Below, piece after piece: positions 18,095-25,483 of a stretch of DNA of 64,000 nucleotides (positions are counted from its first letter, which is position 1; the number at the start of each line of letters is the position of its first letter). A program made the translations under genes and the position numbers. Below the pieces are notes generated by a model, which saw only the letters and a list, made by a program, of their open reading frames with translations, was not told where the DNA came from and did not search any database. This stretch comes from Aquincola agrisoli (GTDB lineage Bacteria; Pseudomonadota; Gammaproteobacteria; Burkholderiales; Burkholderiaceae_C): contig NZ_JAZIBG010000020.1 in assembly GCF_036621135.1 (NCBI RefSeq), positions 309,411 to 373,410 of the forward strand. The letters are read 5' to 3'.

Positions 18095-19462
18095 TCAGTT
18101 CTTCGGGCTGGCGGGGGTGGGCGCGGCGCCCGACAGGCCCGGGCCGTCGGCCGGCGGCGGCGCGGCCAGCGTGATCTCGACGCGCCGGTTCTTCGCGCGG
18201 CCGGCCGGCGTGGCGTTGCTGTCGACCGCCTCGCTGTCGGCGCGGCCCTCGGCCTTCAGCCGCTGTGCGGGCAGCGTGGCGCCCAGCAGCGCCTTCACGC
18301 TGTCGGCGCGTTCCTGCGACAGGTGCCAGTTCGACGGGTAGCGCACCGAGCGGATCGGCTGGTTGTCGGTGTGGCCGGTGACGAGCACCGGGCCGGGCAG
18401 CTGCTTCAGCGCCTCGGCGATGCGGCCGATCAGCGGCTTCACGCGGTCGGCCACGTCGGCGCTGCCGGGCTCGAAGAAGCCGTCGCCGCGGATCACGATC
18501 ACCGAACGGTCGGCGAAGTCACGCACCTCCACCAGGCCGGCCTGGATGTCGGGCGCCAGCAGCCCGGCCAGCCGCGGCTTCTCGGCCGGCAGCGGCGGCG
18601 GCGCGGGCGGCGGGGCCTTCACGTCGAGCGCCTGCAGCGCGCTGAAGGTGGGGTCGGTGCGCGCGTTGATCGCGAGCCGCAGCGCGACGAACACGATCGC
18701 CAGCAGCAGCGCCGTGGCCGCGGCCACCACCCACACCGGGATGCCGTCGCGCAGCCGCGCATCGGCGCGGCGCACGCCGGCCCAGGCGGGCGAGAGCTCC
18801 TTGTCGACGGCCGGCGTGTGCTGCTTCAGCATCTGCGCCAGCCGCTCGCGCACGGTCTCGAGCTGCGCGCGGCCGTTGTCGATGACGCGGTAGCGGCCCT
18901 CGAAGCCCAGCGCCAGCGCCATGTACATCAGCTCCAGCAGGTTGCGGTTGGCCGGCACGTTCTCGGCCAGCTTGCCCATCAGCTGGAAGACCTTCTCGCC
19001 GCCCGACACCTCGTTGTGGAACAGCACCAGCAGGCTCTGCGAGCCCCACGCGCCCGAGCCGCCCCAGGGCGTGCTGGAGGCGCATTCGTCGATGAAGGTG
19101 CACAGCACGTAGCGGCCAGCGATCACCTGCTCGTTCGGCAGGCCCTGCGCGCGCGTGGTCGATTCGAACTGCTTGACGCCTTCGGCCAGCGCGGCGCGCA
19201 AGGCGGCCGGGTTCGGGTGCTGCGGCATCGTGCGCAGCCGGGCGGCCGTGCCCAGCAGCGGCGAGGCGGCCTGCAGCAGGGGGTTGAAGCCGGCGACGCC
19301 GGGCAGCTCGGGCAGCGGCGCGGCGTCGAGCGCCGGCATGCCGACGGCGGGCGCCGGGATCGGCTGCGCGGGCGCGGCACCGGGGCGTGCACCCCGGCCC
19401 GCGCTGGGTTTGATCACCGTCCGGTCGGACTCGAACGCTGAGAAGGGATCGTCATTGCTCAT
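18095..19462 (-). CDS. tssL: T6SS TssL (DotU/IcmH) with C-terminal OmpA peptidoglycan-binding domain
   Basis: A 455-aa 'evolved' TssL. A DotU cytoplasmic domain spans about 50-225 (FIDECASSTPWG, LVLFHNEVSGGEKVFQLM), a transmembrane helix lies at about 232-254, and a periplasmic OmpA-type domain follows with VLVTGHTDNQPIRS and LSQERADSVKALL, which binds peptidoglycan. The first 20 residues carry ESDRTVIKP with Thr15. In Agrobacterium, phosphorylation of an equivalent TssL Thr14 by PpkA recruits the FHA protein (established there, inferred here). It anchors the membrane complex together with TssM and TssK, whose genes flank it. Confidence 0.96.
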   Translation of the reverse strand: MSNDDPFSAFESDRTVIKPSAGRGARPGAAPAQPIPAPAVGMPALDAAPLPELPGVAGFNPLLQAASPLLGTAARLRTMPQHPNPAALRAALAEGVKQFESTTRAQGLPNEQVIAGRYVLCTFIDECASSTPWGGSGAWGSQSLLVLFHNEVSGGEKVFQLMGKLAENVPANRNLLELMYMALALGFEGRYRVIDNGRAQLETVRERLAQMLKQHTPAVDKELSPAWAGVRRADARLRDGIPVWVVAAATALLLAIVFVALRLAINARTDPTFSALQALDVKAPPPAPPPLPAEKPRLAGLLAPDIQAGLVEVRDFADRSVIVIRGDGFFEPGSADVADRVKPLIGRIAEALKQLPGPVLVTGHTDNQPIRSVRYPSNWHLSQERADSVKALLGATLPAQRLKAEGRADSEAVDSNATPAGRAKNRRVEITLAAPPPADGPGLSGAAPTPASPKN

Positions 19463-19494
19463 GATGGGGACTGCCTGCTCTCAACGTTGGCGCA

Positions 19495-20832
19495 TCACGG
19501 CCGGATGGCCCAGAACTGGAGCTCAATGCCGGGGAAGTCGCCCGAGAGGTGCATCGCGAGGCCGGCGGAACGTTCCAGTTCGCGCCACAGCTCGCTGCCG
19601 CGGGTCTCCAGCTCGAAATAGCTGAAGCCGCCGTGGTACGGGATCTGCCGCGGCGCCACCGGCATCGGCTTCACCGCGACGCCCGGCAGCGCCAGGTTCA
19701 CCAGGTCGCGGATCTTCTCGGCCGGGCCGATCTTGACCTGCGACGGGAAGCGCGCGCGCAGCGCCTCGCTGGGCATCTGCGCGTTCACCGCCAGCACGAA
19801 CTGCGCGCGGCGCTGCAGGTCGACGTCCGGGATGATGGCCACGCGCACGCCGTGCTGGCGCTGCTGCAGCTCGATCGGGATCGCGGTCTGCTCCAGCACC
19901 ATCGACAGCGACTGCCGAAGGTCGCCCATCACCGCGCGGAAGCAGGTGGCGAGGTCGTCGTGGCGGTAGGGCGGGTAGTCGACCGGGCGCTTGCGTTCGC
20001 GGAAGGTCGACAGCTCACCGGCCAGCTGCAACAGCGTGGCATAAAGCCGCTCGGGCGCCAGCACCGGCAGCTGCGGCAGGTGCGCCAGCAGCGGCTCGGT
20101 GCGGTTGAGCGTCTGCAGGAACACGAAGTCGGCGATCTCGCCCACCCCCGCCCGGCCCGGCTGCGCCAGCCGCCCGGCCAGCGCCTCGCCGCGCTGCCGG
20201 ACCATGCCCAGCACCTCGCGCAGGAAGCCTTCCAGCAGCAGGTTGCCCGCGACGTGCAGCGTGGGCGGGATGTACTGCGCATCGAGCACCAGCCGGCCGT
20301 CGGCACGCTTCTCGACGATGCGCGCCACGCCCAGCTGCGCGAAGCCTTCGTTGGCATCGCGGGCCAGCATCAGCCGCAGGTTGAGCCGGCCGATCTGCAC
20401 CGGCACCTGGCGCAGGCTCACCGCATGGCTGTCGGCCACCTCGACATCGCTGGCCAGGAAGCGCGGCGGCATGGTGGGCGCGCTGTCCTCCACGTCGCTC
20501 TCGGCGACCCCGGGACGGGCCAGCGCCGCGACCAGCAGCACGGGCTCGTCGCGCACGTCGGCCGGGATGTCCAGCGCCGGCGGCGCGGCGTCGTGCGAGG
20601 GCACCGCGAACGGCGTGCCGTCGGGCAGCACGCCCGTGGCGGCCGTCAGCGCCAGCTGGCCCTGCAGCAGGGCGGCCTCGTCGATGGCCAAGCCCGTGAA
20701 GCCCCAGTAGTGCGGCGTTACCGCGTTGACACGTGCATCCACCAGGCGCGAGACGAAGCGGTCCTGCTGCTGGAAATGCTGCGGCTGGAGGAACATGCCC
20801 TCCGTCCACATCACTTTGTTCTGCCAGGTCAT
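19495..20832 (-). CDS. tssK: T6SS baseplate adaptor TssK
   Basis: A 445-aa protein joining the baseplate to the membrane complex. The start was chosen at MTWQNKVMWTEGMFLQPQHFQQQDR, the classic TssK opening, so the 64-codon upstream extension is rejected. The ATG lacks a visible Shine-Dalgarno sequence. On the minus strand it is preceded by a CACACAACACAACAC tract, part of which (CCACACAACA) recurs upstream of tssA. It is first gene of the tssK-L-M-tagF-ppkA group, diverges from the ompA-like gene, and has no tssJ upstream, where tssJ is commonly found. Confidence 0.97.
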   Translation of the reverse strand: MTWQNKVMWTEGMFLQPQHFQQQDRFVSRLVDARVNAVTPHYWGFTGLAIDEAALLQGQLALTAATGVLPDGTPFAVPSHDAAPPALDIPADVRDEPVLLVAALARPGVAESDVEDSAPTMPPRFLASDVEVADSHAVSLRQVPVQIGRLNLRLMLARDANEGFAQLGVARIVEKRADGRLVLDAQYIPPTLHVAGNLLLEGFLREVLGMVRQRGEALAGRLAQPGRAGVGEIADFVFLQTLNRTEPLLAHLPQLPVLAPERLYATLLQLAGELSTFRERKRPVDYPPYRHDDLATCFRAVMGDLRQSLSMVLEQTAIPIELQQRQHGVRVAIIPDVDLQRRAQFVLAVNAQMPSEALRARFPSQVKIGPAEKIRDLVNLALPGVAVKPMPVAPRQIPYHGGFSYFELETRGSELWRELERSAGLAMHLSGDFPGIELQFWAIRP

Positions 20833-21122
20833 GAAGTGTTGTGTTGTGTGGCTTGGCGGGCTGCGGCCCGGGAGGGCGGGCGGCAGGCGGGGCGGCCAGC
20901 ACCCCACATGCGTGCCTGCCCCGCAAAACGAGGTGGCAACGATACACGCCGGCGCTTGCATCGTCACGCGCCGCGGAGTAGTGAAAAGGACCGCTATCGG
21001 ACGGGGGTGTGGGATGTTCCGCACAGTTCGGGCACTATGATTTGCATTCCGTCACGAGTGCAGCGAGGCGCGGCCGCCAGGCCGGGGCGCAGCACGCCAG
21101 TCGTCAGTTGGGGATACGAACC
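20833..21122. promoter_or_regulatory. Divergent control region between tssK and the ompA-like gene
   Basis: This 290-nt non-coding gap must hold promoters for tssK (minus) and the ompA-like gene (plus). The best plus-strand -10 candidate is TATGAT at 21036-21041, but no convincing -35 partner is visible. The 10-mer TGTTGTGTGG at 20842-20851 recurs at 45280-45289 upstream of tssA, suggesting a shared regulator or leader element. No consensus sigma-54 site was found by eye. Confidence 0.5.
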
Positions 21123-21674
21123 ATGAAGCGCTCACCCACCGTCTTGCAGCTCGGCCGCGCCGTGGCCGCAGCGGCAGGCCTGGCGACCCTGCTCCACGCC
21201 CATGCCGCCGATGCGCTCGACGTCGGCGACCAGGTGCCCGAGGCGTCCGCGGTCAAGGAAGGCCTGTTTCCGGAAGACGCCTGCAAGGAGCTGGAAGCCG
21301 CCGGCTTCAAGTGCATGGGCTTCAAGCCCGCGGTGCGCTACTCGCTGCCCGCGGCGTCGTTCAAGGTCGGTTCGGCCGACCTGCCCGAGGTGCTGCGCCG
21401 CCAGCTCGACGTGTTCGCCGAGGTGCTGCGTGGCCGCAGGGACACCGGGCGCGCCGTGCGCATCGAAGGCCATGCGGACGCTTCCGGCACGCCCGAGGCC
21501 AACCAGGCGCTCTCGCAACGCCGCGCCGATGCGGTCAAGCGCTACCTGGTCGACAAGGGGGCGGACGGCGGGATGCTGGAAGCCGTCGGGCTGGGCGCCA
21601 CGTCGCCGAAGGTGGGCAACGATCCGTTTGCCGCGGCCAACCGGCGCGTCGAGATCGGCCGCGCGAAGCCCTGA
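21123..21674 (+). CDS. OmpA-family periplasmic protein
   Basis: A 183-aa protein with a Sec signal peptide (MKRSP, hydrophobic run, cleavage near HAADA) and no lipobox cysteine. The C-terminal half is an OmpA-like peptidoglycan-binding domain (IEGHADASGTPEANQALSQRRADAVKRYL and NRRVEIG). The start at MKRSPT follows GATACGAACC; the longer frame has no signal peptide. It is the only plus-strand gene inside the T6SS region and is divergent from tssK. A role in anchoring the T6SS envelope complex to the cell wall is plausible but unproven, as OmpA-like proteins also occur independently. Confidence 0.88.
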   Translation: MKRSPTVLQLGRAVAAAAGLATLLHAHAADALDVGDQVPEASAVKEGLFPEDACKELEAAGFKCMGFKPAVRYSLPAASFKVGSADLPEVLRRQLDVFAEVLRGRRDTGRAVRIEGHADASGTPEANQALSQRRADAVKRYLVDKGADGGMLEAVGLGATSPKVGNDPFAAANRRVEIGRAKP

Positions 21675-21698
21675 GGGCACGCCGGCACGCGGCCCGGT

Positions 21699-22085
21699 TC
21701 AGGGAATCTGGTGCGTGGCCTGGCCGGCCTGCACGAACTCGATCACGCCGCCGTAGACGCACATCAGCTTGCAGGTGTCGTCCAGCGCCGGCGCGTTGCA
21801 CAGCATCACCGTCGGCGCGCCGGGCACCCACGGCGCCGGCGTCGCGGGCACGCAGGGCATCGGGGTCAGCACGCCCATCGCCGCGGCGGTGGCCGCGGCC
21901 ACCGTCGGGTTGGCCGGCGACTGGCACATCCCGAACGGCATCACGTTCATCATCGGCACGTGGTCGAGGATGTTGGCGGCGACCATGTTGCTGGTCATGA
22001 CCGTCTTCGGCGTCGGCATGAAGCTGCTCGGCGCCATGCCGAAGCTGCACTTCAGCAGGCCGCCCATGCAGGTCTGGTTGGGCAT
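21699..22085 (-). CDS. DUF4280 PAAR-like protein, probable T6SS spike tip
   Basis: A 128-aa protein of the DUF4280 type. It opens PNQTCMGGLLKCSFGMAPSSF and continues with ANILDHVPMMNVMPFGMCQSPANP, LTPMPCVPATPAPWVPG and TVMLCNAPALDDTCKLMCVYGG, each a familiar block of this PAAR-like family. Cysteines recur at block ends. Such proteins cap the VgrG spike and may carry effectors; here no C-terminal toxin extension is present, so it is a bare tip. The start is at 22083-22085; an in-frame upstream extension overlaps pppA and is not used. It follows pppA by 11 nt and is the last gene of the upper T6SS group. Confidence 0.92.
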   Translation of the reverse strand: MPNQTCMGGLLKCSFGMAPSSFMPTPKTVMTSNMVAANILDHVPMMNVMPFGMCQSPANPTVAAATAAAMGVLTPMPCVPATPAPWVPGAPTVMLCNAPALDDTCKLMCVYGGVIEFVQAGQATHQIP

Positions 22086-22096
22086 CGCTCGAACTC

Positions 22097-22855
22097 CTAG
22101 GCCGGCACCGGCGCCGTCCACACGGTCAGGGCGGTGAAGTTGTCGTGGCTCGTCTTCTGCCGCGTGGCGGCGGTGATCTCGCGCTCGAGCGCCGCCAGCC
22201 AGGCCGAGGGGGAGGGCGAGTCCGCCAGCGTCGACTCCAGCACGGCGTCGGGCACGTGCTCCCACAGGCCGTCGGTGCAGAGCAGGAACACGTCGCCGGC
22301 CTCGACGACACGCGGCTCGCCGCTGTCGCTGACCTCCAGCACGTCGGAGGCCGTGCCCAGCGCCGAGCGCAGCTCGCTGCGCTGCGGATGGTGGCGGGCC
22401 TGGTCGGGCGGCAGCAGGCCGGCATCGACCAGCGACTGCACGAGGCTGTGGTCGCGCGTGCGGGTGTGCAGCCGGCCCTGGCGGAACCAGTACAGGCGGG
22501 AGTCGCCCGCATGCGCCCAGTGCACGCGGTGGCCGACGAAGTCGATCACCAGGCCCACGACCGTGCTGAACATGTTGGCGCGTTCGGTGTCGGGCACCCG
22601 GGCGTCGATCACCGCGCGGTTGGTATCGAAGACGAGGTCGGTCAGCTGGCGGCTGCCGGTCGTGGGGTGCGCCGCGAAGCCCTGCAGCATGCGCTCGACG
22701 ACCAGCCGCGCGGCGATGCCGCCGCCGCCGTGGCCGCCGGCACCGTCGGCGAGCACGCAGCAGAGTTCATCGACCGAGTGCCAGTGGCCGCAGGCATCCT
22801 CGTTGGCCTTGCGGCCGCCCATCTCGGACAGCATGGCGACTTCGAGCGCGAGCAT
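22097..22855 (-). CDS. pppA: PP2C-type Ser/Thr phosphatase of T6SS (PppA)
   Basis: A 252-aa cytoplasmic PP2C phosphatase. Metal-binding motifs are visible: NED near residue 19-20, ADGAGGHG at 36-43, HAGDSRLYWF mid-protein, and LLCTDGLWEHV and HDNFTALTV toward the C-terminus. PppA reverses phosphorylation by PpkA in T6SS threonine-phosphorylation pathways, resetting the apparatus. The start at MLALEVAML is 26 nt after the FHA gene stop. The kinase gene lies 8 kb away in the tssK group, so the two antagonistic activities sit in separate transcription units. Confidence 0.95.
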   Translation of the reverse strand: MLALEVAMLSEMGGRKANEDACGHWHSVDELCCVLADGAGGHGGGGIAARLVVERMLQGFAAHPTTGSRQLTDLVFDTNRAVIDARVPDTERANMFSTVVGLVIDFVGHRVHWAHAGDSRLYWFRQGRLHTRTRDHSLVQSLVDAGLLPPDQARHHPQRSELRSALGTASDVLEVSDSGEPRVVEAGDVFLLCTDGLWEHVPDAVLESTLADSPSPSAWLAALEREITAATRQKTSHDNFTALTVWTAPVPA

Positions 22856-22881
22856 CGGGGGTCTTTCGTCGGGCCGCCGGA

Positions 22882-24621
22882 TCAGCGGCCCTGGTCCTGC
22901 TGGAGCTGGTCGATGTGGGCCTCGTAGGCCTTGCGGAAGGCCTTGCCGAAGAGCTCCTGGAAATCGTCGGCCGCCTCGGCGGACAGCTGCGTGTAGAGCT
23001 GCTGGAACTGCTCCCACAGCTGGGCCTTGCGGCCGGAGGGCAGCAGCCCGGCGAGGCCGCTGCGCTTGCTGATCTTGCCTTCGAGCACCGCCGGGTCGAA
23101 GCGCTGCAGCACGCCTTCGAGCGCCGAGCGCATGCCGGCCATCACCCCGAGCTGGTGGGCCCGCAGGTCGTCGAAGGCGTCTCGCATGGCGTCGGTCGGG
23201 CCCATGAAGCCTGGTGTCGGCGCGCCCAGCAGATGCTTGAGCGCGACGTCGACGTTGGGCGAGAACTTCAGCGGGTTGTTCTCGCGCGAGGCCATCAGCG
23301 TCACGTCGGCGCGCATCTCGCGCTTGATCGCCGCGCGTGCCACCAGCAGCTCGACCGCGCCGCGCGTGGCCTCGCGCAGCAGCGCGCCGGTGCGGCGCAT
23401 CTGTTCGGCGTCCATCGAGCGCAGCTCGGAGGCCGGCAGGCCCAGGCCCTCGGCCAGCGCGGCCACGAGGTCGTCGCCGGCGGCCGCTGCACGCGCAGGG
23501 GCTGCCGCAGGGCGCGGAGCCGACGGCGGCAGGATCAGGGTCTGCGGATCGTCGGCGGCTGCGGGCGGCAGCACCGCCGGGGGCGCGCCAGGCGCCTCGG
23601 ACGGCATGCGGCGCACGCCGGGCAGCGTCACGACCTTGCTCTCCCGCGTCGGGTGGTCCCAGGACAGGATGGCGCCGGGCGGCAGGCCCGGGGCGGCAGC
23701 CGGGGGCGCGGGCGCCGGGGCTTCGGCCGGCGGGGCGAGGGCCGCCTCGGCGCGGGGCGGCTGCAGCGAGGGTGCCTGCCACGGGGTGTGGAGGTCCGGC
23801 ACGTGGTCCGGCAGGGCTGCCGCGGGTGGCGGCGGCGCCATGCCCAGGGCGCGCAGCGGGTCCGCGTCGGCCGCGGTGTTGGGTCCGGTGACCGGCGGGG
23901 CGAGCGGCGTGCCCGCGAAGGGGTCCGGCGTGCCGGCCCCGGCCCCGCCCCCGAGGCCGAACAGCGCATCGAGCGAATCGCCGCCCGAGGGGCCGGCGAG
24001 CGGCAGGTCGGGGATGTAGGGGCTGCTGGCGGGTGGTGCGGTGACGTAGCCCAGGTCGAGCGACTGGGGGCCGGTGGGGCTGCTGATCGGCGCGGCGAAG
24101 GGATCCCAGTCGTCGGGGATCGGGCCGGCGGCCGCGGGTGCCGGCGACGGGGGCAGGCGCGAGGCACCGGCGGCACCGGCCGGCGGCGCCGCGCCGGGCG
24201 ACGGCCCAAAGGTCTGCGTGAACAGCGGTGGCGGCGGCGGCGGCGCGGCCGCGGGTTGGGCGCCGCCGGCATCGCCGAAGAGGTCGGCGAAGAGGTCCTT
24301 CGCGGTGGTCTGCTGGCCGACGGTCACGCCGATCAGGTAGCCGCCGATCTGCAGCGTGTCGCCGTGCTTCAGCGGCGCCTCGCGGCCGTTGCCCAGCGGC
24401 TGGCCGTTGACGATCACGGCGTTGCTGCCGCGGTCGACGAGCGCGTAGCTCCCGTGCCGGAAGACGACCTGGGCGTGCACGCGCGAGATGGAGCGCTCGG
24501 GGTCCGGCAGCACCAGCTGGTTGGTGTCCGCGCGGCCGATCGTGCCGCCCAGCTCGTCGAAGCTGGCCGCGAGCGATGCCGTGGCCTGGCCATTGAAGCT
24601 CTGGACGGTGAGGACGATCAT
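22882..24621 (-). CDS. tagH: T6SS FHA-domain protein (TagH/Fha)
   Basis: A 579-aa protein with an N-terminal FHA domain at about 5-95. Phosphothreonine-binding residues are evident: IGRAD with R30, ERSISRVHAQV at 42-52, and VNGQPL at 71-76. A Pro/Ala-rich, low-complexity linker of roughly 250 residues follows. The C-terminal third (about 390-579) resembles the TagH/ImpI C-terminal domain, including FSPNVDVALKHLLG and GFMGPTDAMRDAFDDLRAHQLGVM. It would read the phospho-Thr signal made by PpkA on TssL or on itself. The start MIVLTVQSF is 65 nt downstream of the preceding gene. Confidence 0.94.
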   Translation of the reverse strand: MIVLTVQSFNGQATASLAASFDELGGTIGRADTNQLVLPDPERSISRVHAQVVFRHGSYALVDRGSNAVIVNGQPLGNGREAPLKHGDTLQIGGYLIGVTVGQQTTAKDLFADLFGDAGGAQPAAAPPPPPPLFTQTFGPSPGAAPPAGAAGASRLPPSPAPAAAGPIPDDWDPFAAPISSPTGPQSLDLGYVTAPPASSPYIPDLPLAGPSGGDSLDALFGLGGGAGAGTPDPFAGTPLAPPVTGPNTAADADPLRALGMAPPPPAAALPDHVPDLHTPWQAPSLQPPRAEAALAPPAEAPAPAPPAAAPGLPPGAILSWDHPTRESKVVTLPGVRRMPSEAPGAPPAVLPPAAADDPQTLILPPSAPRPAAAPARAAAAGDDLVAALAEGLGLPASELRSMDAEQMRRTGALLREATRGAVELLVARAAIKREMRADVTLMASRENNPLKFSPNVDVALKHLLGAPTPGFMGPTDAMRDAFDDLRAHQLGVMAGMRSALEGVLQRFDPAVLEGKISKRSGLAGLLPSGRKAQLWEQFQQLYTQLSAEAADDFQELFGKAFRKAYEAHIDQLQQDQGR

Positions 24622-24686
24622 GGGCGACAGCAGGGGTCCGATGAGGGGGATCGCGCAAGCATAGCGGCAGGCATGCGGCCGCGCTG

Positions 24687-25478
24687 CTAGCGCATCACGT
24701 GGCAGTGGCCTTCGACGACGCCGACGCGCACCGGCCAGGCATGGCTGCTGCCGTCGGGCCCCGTTTCGGTGCGCAGGATGGGCCGGCCCGCCGCGTCGAC
24801 GCACTCCAGCAGCCGCCCGCCCGCGCAGGGGCGCAGCTGCACGTCGGGCAGGGCCGGCAACACCATGCGCAAGGCCTTGGTGGCATGCAGCATCTGGATG
24901 CGCGCACGCCAGCGCGCCGCCAGTTCGGCCGCGGGCTTCTGGTAGGCGATCGCCAGCTCCTCGAAGCGCAGCCGCGCGGCCTGCACGAAGGCATCGGCGT
25001 CGCCCCGGGCCAGCGCCACCGCCAGCCCTTGCACGAAGCCGGCGACCAGCGGCTGCACCGCGGCCGGATCGCCCGCCGGCGGCAGGTCGAGCCAGCGCCA
25101 GCGCGGGAAGCTGATGGGCAGCTCGGTGCTGCGCTGGGCCGTCAGCGGCGGCGTGTACAGCTCGCCCTCCGGCAGCGCCAGTTCCAGCTCGGCCAGCGTG
25201 CGCGCGCTGAGCTCGCTGCCGACCTGGCCGATGCGTGGCAGCAGCAGCCTGGCACGGGCGGCCAGCGGCTGGGCGGCCAGCCGCGGCGCGGCCGGCGCAC
25301 CGGCAGGCACCGGCTCGATCGACAGCGTGAGCAGGTTGGTGCCGGCCAGCAAATATTCATGGACCGGCACGTTCATGGTGCCGCCGCCCGCGGGGGTGCG
25401 TGCCACCGGGATGTCGTTGATGCGCGCCTCGGCGGCGCAGCCGGCCGAATGCAGGCGAAGGAGCAGCAGTCGTTCCAT
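24687..25478 (-). CDS. Unknown T6SS-cluster protein, 263 aa
   Basis: I do not recognise a named family. The protein starts MERLLLLRLHSAGC and shows a short beta-rich N-terminal region (INDIPVARTPAGGG, then VPVHEYLLAGTNLLTLSIEP) that looks like a small sandwich domain. A helical second half follows, with FVQAARLRFEELAIAYQ and ELAARWRARIQMLH. There is no signal peptide or transmembrane segment. The gene begins 5 nt after the stop of the 558-aa unknown gene and precedes the FHA gene, so it is co-transcribed with T6SS genes. A role in effector loading or regulation is possible but not supported by any motif. Confidence 0.85.
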   Translation of the reverse strand: MERLLLLRLHSAGCAAEARINDIPVARTPAGGGTMNVPVHEYLLAGTNLLTLSIEPVPAGAPAAPRLAAQPLAARARLLLPRIGQVGSELSARTLAELELALPEGELYTPPLTAQRSTELPISFPRWRWLDLPPAGDPAAVQPLVAGFVQGLAVALARGDADAFVQAARLRFEELAIAYQKPAAELAARWRARIQMLHATKALRMVLPALPDVQLRPCAGGRLLECVDAAGRPILRTETGPDGSSHAWPVRVGVVEGHCHVMR

Positions 25479-25483
25479 GGCCG

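Noticed and set aside
14323..18174. Plus-strand open frame of 1283 codons
   Set aside because: It is antisense to tssM and tssL, has no recognisable domain, and its Gln/Arg/His/Ala-rich composition is typical of shadow frames in GC-rich DNA.
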